This document shows, piece by piece, positions 24,192 to 31,933 of a stretch of 64,000 nucleotides of DNA. Source of the DNA: an uncultured Sphingomonadaceae bacterium (lineage in GTDB: Bacteria > Pseudomonadota > Alphaproteobacteria > Sphingomonadales > Sphingomonadaceae); NCBI GenBank assembly GCA_902806235.1, contig CADCVW010000095.1:51782-115781 (forward strand). The letters are read 5' to 3'. The translations under genes and the position numbers were made by a program. The first letter of the stretch is position 1. Each line of letters starts with the position of its first letter. The notes below the pieces were generated by a model, which was not told the origin of the DNA, made no database searches, and saw only the letters and a list, made by a program, of their open reading frames with translations.

Positions 24192-27100
24192 ATGCGCAGC
24201 CTTCATTTCCGCTGCCTGCTCATCGGGGCTTCCGTCGCCGGCCTCGTCGCTTTGTCGACGCCCGCCTTCGCGCAGACGGAGGAGCAGCAGGTCGACGCCG
24301 CCCAGCAACAGGCAACGCCGGAGGAGGCCGCGACGCAGGACGCGCCGACGCAGCCGGGCGACCCGCAGGAGGAGGCGATCGTCGTCACCGGCAGCCGCAT
24401 CCCGCGCGCTAACTTCGACACCGCCCAGCCCGCGGTCGTGATCGGCAGCGAGCAGATCGAGCAGCGCGGTTACACCAACCTCGGCGAGGCGCTCGAGGAG
24501 CTTCCCGCGTTCGGCGTGCCGGGCAACAACCGCGTCGGTGGGCAGGCGGGCGCCTTCGGTTCGGGGCAGACGTTCGTCAACTTCTTCGGGCTGGGCGATC
24601 AGCGCACGTTGACGGTGGTCAACGGACGCCGTTTCGTGTCGTCCAATACCGCGTCGATCTTCGGCGTGACGGGGGCGGGGAGCCAGGTCGACTTCAACGT
24701 CATCCCGACCCTGCTGGTCGATCGGGTGGAGACCATCGCCGTCGGCGGCGCGCCTATCTACGGATCGGACGCGATTGCGGGCACGGTGAACGTGATTACG
24801 CGGCGTAGCTTCGACGGCGCGCGGTTGGACGCGCAGTATGGGATCTCCGACCGCGGTGACGCGCGCGAGTACCGGATCGGCGGCATCGTCGGCAAGAACT
24901 TCGGCGCGGACGACCGCGGCAACATCACGCTTGTCGCCGAATACAACCGCGAAGGTGGGTTGACGGGCGAGGACCGGCCGAACGCGGGGCTGGGGCGCTT
25001 CTTCACCGACTGTCCCGACGCGGACGAGGCTGGGCCAGCCCAGTGTCTGATCGAGGATCGCACCATCCCCGCCTTGTCCGAGTTCGGCGTGCCATTGGTG
25101 AGCGACGTCGTCGGTTTTCCGTTGTCGCCGGCGCAGGCCGACGATTTCGGCTTCCAACCGAGCGTAGTGGACGCGCAAGGACGGCCGCTCGGGTTCGACC
25201 AGGCGGGCAACCTCTTCCCCATCGACTTCGGCCAGGCCACGGGCAACCTGATCAACTTCAACGGCGGCAACGGCTTCCGGCTGCCGGAAAATCTGCTCAC
25301 GCCCGTGCGCCGCTATCTGGCGACGGCACTGGCGCAGTACGAAGTGGCGGACGGCATGCGCCTGTTCGGCGAGGCTTGGTACGCCAATAGCAAGGGAAGT
25401 CAGTTGCGCGACCAGCCGGTGTACAACACCGGCCTGTTCGACGTGGCCGGCACCCCCGACGGCAACTTCATCATTCCGCTGTCTAACCCCTTCTTGTCGC
25501 CGCAGGCACGCGCGACCATCCAGCAGTCGATCCGCACTAGCCCGTTCTCCGATGATCCGGCCCAAGACTACTTTTATCTCGGCCGCGCCAACACCGACCT
25601 CATCTCCGGCGCGGGCTCATCAGAGGTCGAGCTGTACCGGTTCGTCGCCGGTGTCGACGGCACCTTCGATGCCTTCGGCCGCAGCCTGACGTTCGAACTG
25701 GTCGGCAACTACGGCAAGTCAACGACCCAGGGCAGCGAGCGCGTGCTCGTGCAGCAGAACTTCGAGAATGCGCTGAACGCGGTGCGCGACGCCAGCGGCA
25801 ACATCGTCTGCGCGCCGGGCACGTTGAACGCGCCCATCGCCACCATCAGCTCCGTGTGCGCGCCGATCAACCCGTTCGGCCAGCAGATCAGCCAGGCCGC
25901 GCGCGATTACGTGACCACCATCGCCGACCCGCGGGCGGAGAACGAGCAGTACGTCGCGACGGCGTCGCTGTCGGGCGAGCTGTTCCGCGTCTTCGGCGGC
26001 CGCATCGGCTTCGCGATCGGCTACGAGCATCGCGAGGAGAAGTCCGATTTCGATCCGGGGGTGTTTTACTTCGGTCAGCCCGACCCGAACGATCCGACCG
26101 GCGATCGCACCCAGTTCGGCCGTTCGGTCCCGATCGACCCGGTGTCGGGTAAGTTCAACACGGACGAAGTGTTCGGCGAGCTCACCATCCCGCTGATCGG
26201 GCCGGAGCAGAACATCCCGCTGGTCAACAGCTTCGAGCTGAACGGCGCGATCCGATACATCAACCATAGCCTAGCGGGTAAGGACCCGACCTACACGATT
26301 GGGGCGACCTGGCGGCCGGTCCGCGACGTCACTTTCCGCGGTAATTATACGCGGTCGGTGCGCGCCCCGGCGATCACGGAAGTCTTCAATCCGACGAGCC
26401 AGATTTTCACCACGGCGGACGATCCCTGCGACGCGGCGTTCCAGGACGCCGGCCCGAGCCCGGCGACCCGTCAAGCGAACTGTGCAGCCGACGGGCTGGG
26501 CGCAGATTTCCAGTCCAACATCGTCGATTTCACGGCGCGGGGCACGTTGCAGGGCAACGCCGCTCTGGAGAACGAGAAGGCGGATGCCTTCACCGTCGGC
26601 GCCGTGCTGCGGCCGCGCTTCCTGCCCGGGTTCACGCTCGCGGTGGATTATGTCGACATCCGGTTGAAGAACGCGATCCAGAGCTTAGACGCGACGCAAA
26701 CGCTGCAGGCTTGCTACGACGACCCGGGATTCCCGACCGCGATTTGCGACCAGATCACGCGCGACGACGACGGGCAGGTCACCTTCATCCAGACCGGCTT
26801 CGCTAATGCCGCGTCGCGCGACTTCCGCGGCGTGGTAGCCGAGCTCGCTTGGCGCCTCGACACGCCGTTCCTGGGCGAGGACAGCTCGATCAATCTTGGC
26901 CTGAACTATCTGTACAACGATAAGCTCGAGTTCCGCGTCGGCCAAGGCGACCTGACCACCCTGCGCCGGAGCATCGGCTACGCCAAGCATCAGGGCACGG
27001 CTAACGTCACCTTCGACACCGACAACTTCAGCTGGCTGGTGCAGGCGCAATATATCGGCCCGGCGCTGTTTGACCCGGACGAGGAGGCGACCAACCGCGA

Positions 27101-27302
27101 CATCCGCGGCGTGGACGACGTGACGTTCATCAACACAACCTTCTCCTTTGACGTTGGTGAGCGGTTCGAGCTGCGCTTCATCGTGGACAACGTGTTCGAC
27201 ACGAAGCCGCCGTTCCCGGCGCCGGGCGGCGGCGGGCGCGTGACCTACTTCGACGGGATCCTCGGCCGCTTCTTCAAAGCGGGGGCGACCGTCCGCTTCT
27301 AA
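24192..27302 (+). CDS. TonB-dependent receptor
   Basis: Outer-membrane beta-barrel that imports a ligand with energy from TonB-ExbBD. The 1036-aa product (second ATG, with an AGGA site upstream) has a signal peptide to about residue 27 (TPAFAQ), a Gln/Ala/Glu-rich spacer, a TonB box within EEAIVVTGSRIP (about 60-72), the plug domain (QPAVVIGSEQIEQRGYTNLGE through GTVNVITRR), then a barrel of about 850 residues ending with the aromatic C-terminus KAGATVRF typical of BAM substrates. The ligand cannot be told; this subtype is very expanded in sphingomonads and often used for carbohydrates, peptides or aromatic compounds. It lies alone between ahcY and divL. Confidence 0.93.
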   Translation: MRSLHFRCLLIGASVAGLVALSTPAFAQTEEQQVDAAQQQATPEEAATQDAPTQPGDPQEEAIVVTGSRIPRANFDTAQPAVVIGSEQIEQRGYTNLGEALEELPAFGVPGNNRVGGQAGAFGSGQTFVNFFGLGDQRTLTVVNGRRFVSSNTASIFGVTGAGSQVDFNVIPTLLVDRVETIAVGGAPIYGSDAIAGTVNVITRRSFDGARLDAQYGISDRGDAREYRIGGIVGKNFGADDRGNITLVAEYNREGGLTGEDRPNAGLGRFFTDCPDADEAGPAQCLIEDRTIPALSEFGVPLVSDVVGFPLSPAQADDFGFQPSVVDAQGRPLGFDQAGNLFPIDFGQATGNLINFNGGNGFRLPENLLTPVRRYLATALAQYEVADGMRLFGEAWYANSKGSQLRDQPVYNTGLFDVAGTPDGNFIIPLSNPFLSPQARATIQQSIRTSPFSDDPAQDYFYLGRANTDLISGAGSSEVELYRFVAGVDGTFDAFGRSLTFELVGNYGKSTTQGSERVLVQQNFENALNAVRDASGNIVCAPGTLNAPIATISSVCAPINPFGQQISQAARDYVTTIADPRAENEQYVATASLSGELFRVFGGRIGFAIGYEHREEKSDFDPGVFYFGQPDPNDPTGDRTQFGRSVPIDPVSGKFNTDEVFGELTIPLIGPEQNIPLVNSFELNGAIRYINHSLAGKDPTYTIGATWRPVRDVTFRGNYTRSVRAPAITEVFNPTSQIFTTADDPCDAAFQDAGPSPATRQANCAADGLGADFQSNIVDFTARGTLQGNAALENEKADAFTVGAVLRPRFLPGFTLAVDYVDIRLKNAIQSLDATQTLQACYDDPGFPTAICDQITRDDDGQVTFIQTGFANAASRDFRGVVAELAWRLDTPFLGEDSSINLGLNYLYNDKLEFRVGQGDLTTLRRSIGYAKHQGTANVTFDTDNFSWLVQAQYIGPALFDPDEEATNRDIRGVDDVTFINTTFSFDVGERFELRFIVDNVFDTKPPFPAPGGGGRVTYFDGILGRFFKAGATVRF

Positions 27303-27320
27303 CCCCGTTCGGGGCGATCC

Positions 27321-27356
27321 GCGCTTCCCGGCGGGCGTCCGGCCTGCCAGAAGCGC
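27321..27356 (+). terminator. Hairpin after the TonB receptor gene
   Basis: GCGCTTC (27321-27327) pairs with GAAGCGC (27350-27356) around an inner GC-rich stretch. It is preceded immediately after the stop codon by a small CCCC-GTTC-GGGG hairpin (27303-27314). No T-run follows; likely a 3'-end structure separating the receptor gene from divL. Confidence 0.45.
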
Positions 27357-27379
27357 GCGGTGAAAAAAGCGGGGCCTGA

Positions 27380-29725
27380 GTGGACGGCGTGAGCGCGCCC
27401 GCAGCGGTGGCGGTGGTGGCCGGGGTTTGGCTGGCAATCGCCTTCGCGGCGAGCCTGCTCGCCGCGCGGCGCTGGCGGCGCGCGGCCGAGGCCGAGGATT
27501 TGGCGCGGCGCGCGGGGGCGCTGGTGGCTGCGTCGCCCACTGCGGCGATGCTGGTGATGCCCGACGGCCGGATTGAGGCAGACGGGCGGGTCGCCGACTG
27601 GCTGGGGCTATCACGCGAGCCGAGCGCGCTCGCCGACCTACTCGACGACGGATCGGCGTTGGCGTCGACCGAGCGCGAGGCGCTGGTCGCCAGTGTGCGG
27701 CGCGCCCGCACCGGGGCGACGGCGCGCGTACGCCTGCCCTTGCTCGGATCCGCCCGCATTCTCGCCGCCACCGCCGCGCCGGCCCCGCCCGAGGTCGCCC
27801 CGCCCGGCTCGGCGATCGTCTGGTTCGGCGACCGCACCGAACTCGCTGGGCGGATCGCCGAATTGGAGGAGGAGCGCGCGGTCGCCACCCGGGCGTTCGG
27901 CGCGCTATCCGCGATGATCGAGGCCGCGCCCTTTCCCATCTGGCACCGCGGGCCCGACCTCAGGCTCGCACTTGTTAACGAGGCCTATGTTGCCGCGGTC
28001 GAGGCGCCCGACGCCCGCGCGGTGATCGACCGCGAGATCGAGCTGGTCGAGCAACCGGACGCGAGCTCGGGCCGGGCCGCCGCCGCCGTGCGCGACAGCG
28101 GCGAGACCCTGGTGCGCACCGTGCCCGTCACCATCGCCGGCGAGCGGCGGATGCTGCAGGTGATCGACGTACCGCTTGGCGAGGCGGGAGTCGCGGGCTA
28201 CGCGCTCGACGTCGACGAACTGGAGCGCGCGCGGGCCGAGCTCGGCGACTTCGCCCAGGCGCAGCGCGCGCTGCTCGACCGGTTGTCGGCCGGGGTGGCG
28301 CAGTTCCGGCGCGACCGGACCTTGTCTTTCTGGAATCAGCCGTTTGCGCGCCTTTTTCGGCTGGAGCCCGACTGGCTGGCGGAGGAGCCGGAGTTCGACC
28401 GGGTGCTCGAGCAGATGCGCGAGCACGAACGGCTGCCGGAGGTGCGGGATTTCCCCGCGTGGAAGGCGGAGCACCGCACTTGGTTCATCTCCGATCCCAG
28501 CCCTCGAGAGGAAAGCTGGCAGCTGCCGGGCGGGACGCACGTTCGTGTCGTAGCCCAGCCCTCGCCGGACGGCGGCTTGCTGCTGATCTTCGAGGACCGG
28601 ACGGAGCAGCTGCAGCTCGCGAGCGCGCGCGACACGCTGGTGCGAGTGCGCACCGCCACTTTCGACAACCTGTTCGAAGCGATTGCCGTGTTCGCCGCCG
28701 ACGGCAGCCTGCAGCTGTGGAACGCGCGCTTCCGCGACGTTTGGGGCTTCGCCGACGCCCGCTTGGCGCAGCACCCGCGCGTCGACGCGCTACTGCCGGA
28801 GCTGTCGGCCGGGCTCGACAACCCCGAGCACGCCGGACTGATCCGCGAGATGGTGCGTGCGGCGACCATCGAGCGGCGGCAGCGCACGGGCCGCGTTTCC
28901 TTGCGCGACGGCCGCAACTTCGAGTTTGCGGCGGTGCCGCTGCCTGACGGCAACGCGCTGTTCACCATGCTCGACATCACGGCCAGCCACGGCATCGAAG
29001 AAGCGCTGCGCCAGCGAAACGAGGCGTTGGAGGACGCGGACCGGATCAAGAGCGCGTTCGTTTCCAACATGAGCTACGAGCTGCGCACCCCGCTCACCTC
29101 CATCGGCGGCTTCGCCGAGATGCTCGGGGCGGGCTACGCGGGCGAGCTGCCGGCGACGGCGCAGGACTATGTAGCGGCGATCACCGACTCGGTCGGGCGC
29201 TTGTCGGCCTTGATCGACGACGTACTCGACCTGACGCAGAGCGAGGCGGGCGGCCTGCTGCTCGACGAGGAGCTGGACTTGGCGGCCGCCGCGCAGGCCG
29301 CACTCGAGCGCGTGGATGAGGCGGCGGAGCGCAAGGGCGTCCGGCTCGCCCTCAAGGTCGACAAGAGCCTCGGCGGCGTGCGGGGCGACGCGCGGCGCAT
29401 CGCCCAAGCGCTCGACCACCTGCTGAGGAACGCTGTCGAGTATACGGACGAGGGCGGCCGCGTGGTGGTCGCCGGCGGGGGCGACGCGGAGGAAGCGCGG
29501 CTGACGGTGAGCGACAACGGCCGCGGCATCGCGCCACGCGAGCAGGCGCGCGTGTTTGACCGCTTCCACCGTGCGGTGCACGCGCCGCAGCGGGCGGGCA
29601 CCGCGCTCGGCCTCGGTCTGCCGCTCACCCGCCAATTCATCGAAGCGCACGGCGGCTCCGTCGAACTCCATTCGCAGCTGGGGCAGGGAACGAGCGTTAC
29701 GATCCGGCTGCCGCGCCGCCGATGA
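27380..29725 (+). CDS. divL: DivL-like pseudo-histidine kinase (tyrosine at the phospho-acceptor position)
   Basis: Sensor-kinase-like cell-cycle regulator. In Caulobacter, DivL carries a tyrosine instead of the phospho-accepting histidine and controls the CckA-CtrA pathway through DivK. The 781-aa product starts at a GTG and has an N-terminal membrane helix (about 6-28), several PAS-like modules (about 40-540), and a HisKA domain whose H-box reads NMSYELRTPLTSIGG with Tyr566 where His is expected. The ATPase domain keeps an N-box (LDHLLRNAVEY), G1 (VSDNGRGI) and G2 (GTALGLGLPL), so ATP binding is plausible. The length matches Caulobacter DivL (769 aa) and the downstream order with tsaE supports orthology. 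The GTG start is not certain. Confidence 0.9.
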   Translation: MDGVSAPAAVAVVAGVWLAIAFAASLLAARRWRRAAEAEDLARRAGALVAASPTAAMLVMPDGRIEADGRVADWLGLSREPSALADLLDDGSALASTEREALVASVRRARTGATARVRLPLLGSARILAATAAPAPPEVAPPGSAIVWFGDRTELAGRIAELEEERAVATRAFGALSAMIEAAPFPIWHRGPDLRLALVNEAYVAAVEAPDARAVIDREIELVEQPDASSGRAAAAVRDSGETLVRTVPVTIAGERRMLQVIDVPLGEAGVAGYALDVDELERARAELGDFAQAQRALLDRLSAGVAQFRRDRTLSFWNQPFARLFRLEPDWLAEEPEFDRVLEQMREHERLPEVRDFPAWKAEHRTWFISDPSPREESWQLPGGTHVRVVAQPSPDGGLLLIFEDRTEQLQLASARDTLVRVRTATFDNLFEAIAVFAADGSLQLWNARFRDVWGFADARLAQHPRVDALLPELSAGLDNPEHAGLIREMVRAATIERRQRTGRVSLRDGRNFEFAAVPLPDGNALFTMLDITASHGIEEALRQRNEALEDADRIKSAFVSNMSYELRTPLTSIGGFAEMLGAGYAGELPATAQDYVAAITDSVGRLSALIDDVLDLTQSEAGGLLLDEELDLAAAAQAALERVDEAAERKGVRLALKVDKSLGGVRGDARRIAQALDHLLRNAVEYTDEGGRVVVAGGGDAEEARLTVSDNGRGIAPREQARVFDRFHRAVHAPQRAGTALGLGLPLTRQFIEAHGGSVELHSQLGQGTSVTIRLPRRR

Positions 29726-30177
29726 GTCGTTTCCTCCTTCCCGACGAAGCGGCAACCCTCCGCTTCGGCATGGGCCTGGGCGCGGCGGCGCGCGCGGGCG
29801 ACGTGGTCGCGGTGGAAGGGATGATGGGGGCCGGCAAGACTACGCTTGCGCGCGGGGCGCTGCGTGGGCTCGGCTACGAAGGCGAAGCGCCGTCGCCGAC
29901 CTTCCCGATCGTGCAATATTACTCGCCGCCGCTGGTGCGGCTGCCGGCCTGGCACGTCGATCTCTACCGGCTGGAATCTGCGGAAGAGGTCGCAGAGCTC
30001 GGGCTGGAGGAGGCGGCAGCGGGCGTGCTGCTGGTCGAATGGCCGGACAAGCTGGACTTGCGGCTGCTGGCCGGGGCGCTGCGGGTACGGATCGAGGCGG
30101 CCGGCGAGGGCGGCGCGGCGCGCGCCTTGACACTGGGCATACCGACCGCTTGGGAAGGCCGATGCCCGGTCTCATGA
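29722..30177 (+). CDS. tsaE: tRNA threonylcarbamoyladenosine biosynthesis ATPase TsaE
   Basis: ATPase that with TsaB and TsaD installs t6A37 in ANN-decoding tRNAs. The 151-aa product has the P-loop GMMGAGKTT (33-41), followed by ARGALRGLGY, the SPTFPIVQYY motif (family SPTFxxVxxY) and the HVDLYRLESAEE motif with the acidic catalytic residue, then LLVEWPDKL. It begins 4 bases before the end of divL (ATGA overlap) and overlaps the amgK start, so it is tightly coupled to both. Confidence 0.93.
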   Translation: MSRFLLPDEAATLRFGMGLGAAARAGDVVAVEGMMGAGKTTLARGALRGLGYEGEAPSPTFPIVQYYSPPLVRLPAWHVDLYRLESAEEVAELGLEEAAAGVLLVEWPDKLDLRLLAGALRVRIEAAGEGGAARALTLGIPTAWEGRCPVS

Positions 30178-31178
30178 AGCCGCCCGCAGGAGCCGCCGAT
30201 TTCCTGTCCGCCAACGGCTGGGGCGGGGCGGCGATCGAGCCGCTGGCGGGCGACGCCTCCTTCCGCCGCTACTTCCGCGTCGTCGACCGCGCGGCCGCGC
30301 GCCGCGCGGTGCTGATGGACGCGCCTCCGCCGGAGGAGGACGTGCGGCCGTTCCTGCGCATCGCCGAACTGCTGGACGCGCGCGGTTTTTCCGCGCCGCG
30401 AGCGCTGGCGGCGGACGTCGGGCGGGGCCTCCTGCTGCTGGAGGACTATGGGGATCGGGTACTCGGGCCGGCGCTGTGCGCGGAGCCCGGGCGCGAGCGG
30501 GAAGCTTACGAGCTCGCGGTGGACGTGCTCGTCGAACTCGGCCGGGAGCGCGCGCCGGCGGACGTGCCTCCTTACGAAGAAGCGGTGCTGCGACGCGAGG
30601 CGGGGCTGCTGACCGAGTGGTATATGCCCGCCGCTGGGCTCGACCGGGACGAGGACGGCTACCACGCGGCGTGGGACCCGCTCTACGCGATGCTCGCGCG
30701 GGCGGGCCGGGCCGCGTCCGTGCTGGTATTGCGTGATTACCACGCGGACAACCTGATGCTGCTCGACCGGCCGGGGCTGAGGTCCCTAGGACTGCTCGAT
30801 TTTCAGGACGCGCTGGCAGGCCACCCGGCCTACGACCTCGTCAGCCTGCTGCAGGACGCCCGGCGAGACGTGCCGCCCGAGCTGGAGGAGGCGATGATCG
30901 CGCGCTTCCTGCGCGCGACGGGGCAGGCGGACGAGGCGGGCTTCCGCGCGATTTACGAGATGCTCGGCGCGCAGCGGAACGCGAAGATCCTCGGCATCTT
31001 CACGCGGCTGTCGGTGCGCGACGGCAAGCGCGCCTACCCGGCGATGCATCCGCGCATCTGGGGCTACCTTGAGCGCAACCTCCAGCATCCGGCTCTCGCG
31101 CCCGTCGCCGCTTGGTTCGAGCGGCGCGTGCCCGCCGCCGCGCGCGGCGCCGCGGTGGCGGAGCGGCTGGCGGCGTGA
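30162..31178 (+). CDS. amgK: N-acetylmuramate/N-acetylglucosamine anomeric kinase AmgK
   Basis: Phosphorylates MurNAc (and GlcNAc) at C1 in the peptidoglycan recycling shunt that bypasses de novo UDP-MurNAc synthesis and confers fosfomycin tolerance in Pseudomonas. The 338-aa product is an aminoglycoside-phosphotransferase-fold kinase: GDASFRRYFRV (nucleotide-binding loop), LLEDYGDRV, the Brenner motif LRDYHADNLM (catalytic Asp) and GLLDFQDALAGHPAYDLVSLL (Mg-binding DFQD). ATG 30162 has GGAAGG upstream; ATG 30174, overlapping the tsaE stop, is an alternative start. The next gene, murU, encodes the following enzyme. Confidence 0.92.
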   Translation: MPGLMKPPAGAADFLSANGWGGAAIEPLAGDASFRRYFRVVDRAAARRAVLMDAPPPEEDVRPFLRIAELLDARGFSAPRALAADVGRGLLLLEDYGDRVLGPALCAEPGREREAYELAVDVLVELGRERAPADVPPYEEAVLRREAGLLTEWYMPAAGLDRDEDGYHAAWDPLYAMLARAGRAASVLVLRDYHADNLMLLDRPGLRSLGLLDFQDALAGHPAYDLVSLLQDARRDVPPELEEAMIARFLRATGQADEAGFRAIYEMLGAQRNAKILGIFTRLSVRDGKRAYPAMHPRIWGYLERNLQHPALAPVAAWFERRVPAAARGAAVAERLAA

Positions 31179-31933
31179 ACGCGCACGCGCCCTTCTGCCT
31201 GCGCGCGGAGGCCGCCGGCGCCGTGCCGCCCGCGGCGATGGTGATGGCGGCGGGGCTGGGCAAGCGGATGCGGCCGCTTACCGCGACCCGGCCCAAGCCG
31301 CTGGTGGCGGTCGCGGGCCAAGCGCTGATCGACCACGCGCTCGACCGGCTGGACGCTGCGGGCGTGCGGGAAGCGGTGGTCAACGTCCACTACCTCGCCG
31401 ACGCGCTGGAAGCGCACCTGCGCCAGCGCCGTCGCGGGCCGCGGACGATCGTGTCCGACGAGCGCGGGGTGCTGCTGGAGACGGGCGGCGGGCTGGTCCG
31501 CGCCCTGCCGCTGATCGACGCCGACCCGTTCCTGTGCGTGAACAGCGACAACTTGTGGATCGACGGCCCGGTCGACTCCTTGCGCGCGCTCGCCGAGCAA
31601 TGGGACGGGGATCGGATGGATGCGCTCCTGCTGGTCGTCCCCTACGCGCGCGCGCACTGCCACCGGGGGCAGGGCGACTTCCACCTCGACGCCAGCGGTC
31701 GGCTCCGCCGCCGCGCACCCAACCGGGTCGCCCCCTTCGTCTATACCGGGGTGCAGATGCTGGCCAAGCGGCTGCTCGCGGACGCGCCGGAAGGGCCGTT
31801 CTCCACCAACCTCTTGTGGGACCGCGCGATAGAAGCGGGACGGGCCTACGCGCACGTTCACCAAGGGCTGTGGTTCGACGTCGGCACGCCGCCCGCCATC
31901 GCCAGGACGGAGGCGATCCTCGACCATGGCTGA
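31175..31933 (+). CDS. murU: N-acetylmuramate-1-phosphate uridylyltransferase MurU
   Basis: Nucleotidyltransferase converting MurNAc-1-phosphate and UTP to UDP-MurNAc, completing the AmgK-MurU recycling route. The 252-aa product starts at a GTG that overlaps the amgK stop by 4 bases. The Rossmann-like NTP motif MVMAAGLGKRMRPLTATRPKP (about 22-42) is intact, followed by LETGGGLVRAL and VNSDNLW (metal-binding Asp), and LWFDVGTPPAIARTE near the end. About 20 residues precede the usual N-terminus, so a start nearer MVMAAG is possible. It overlaps addB by 8 bases. Confidence 0.92.
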   Translation: MNAHAPFCLRAEAAGAVPPAAMVMAAGLGKRMRPLTATRPKPLVAVAGQALIDHALDRLDAAGVREAVVNVHYLADALEAHLRQRRRGPRTIVSDERGVLLETGGGLVRALPLIDADPFLCVNSDNLWIDGPVDSLRALAEQWDGDRMDALLLVVPYARAHCHRGQGDFHLDASGRLRRRAPNRVAPFVYTGVQMLAKRLLADAPEGPFSTNLLWDRAIEAGRAYAHVHQGLWFDVGTPPAIARTEAILDHG

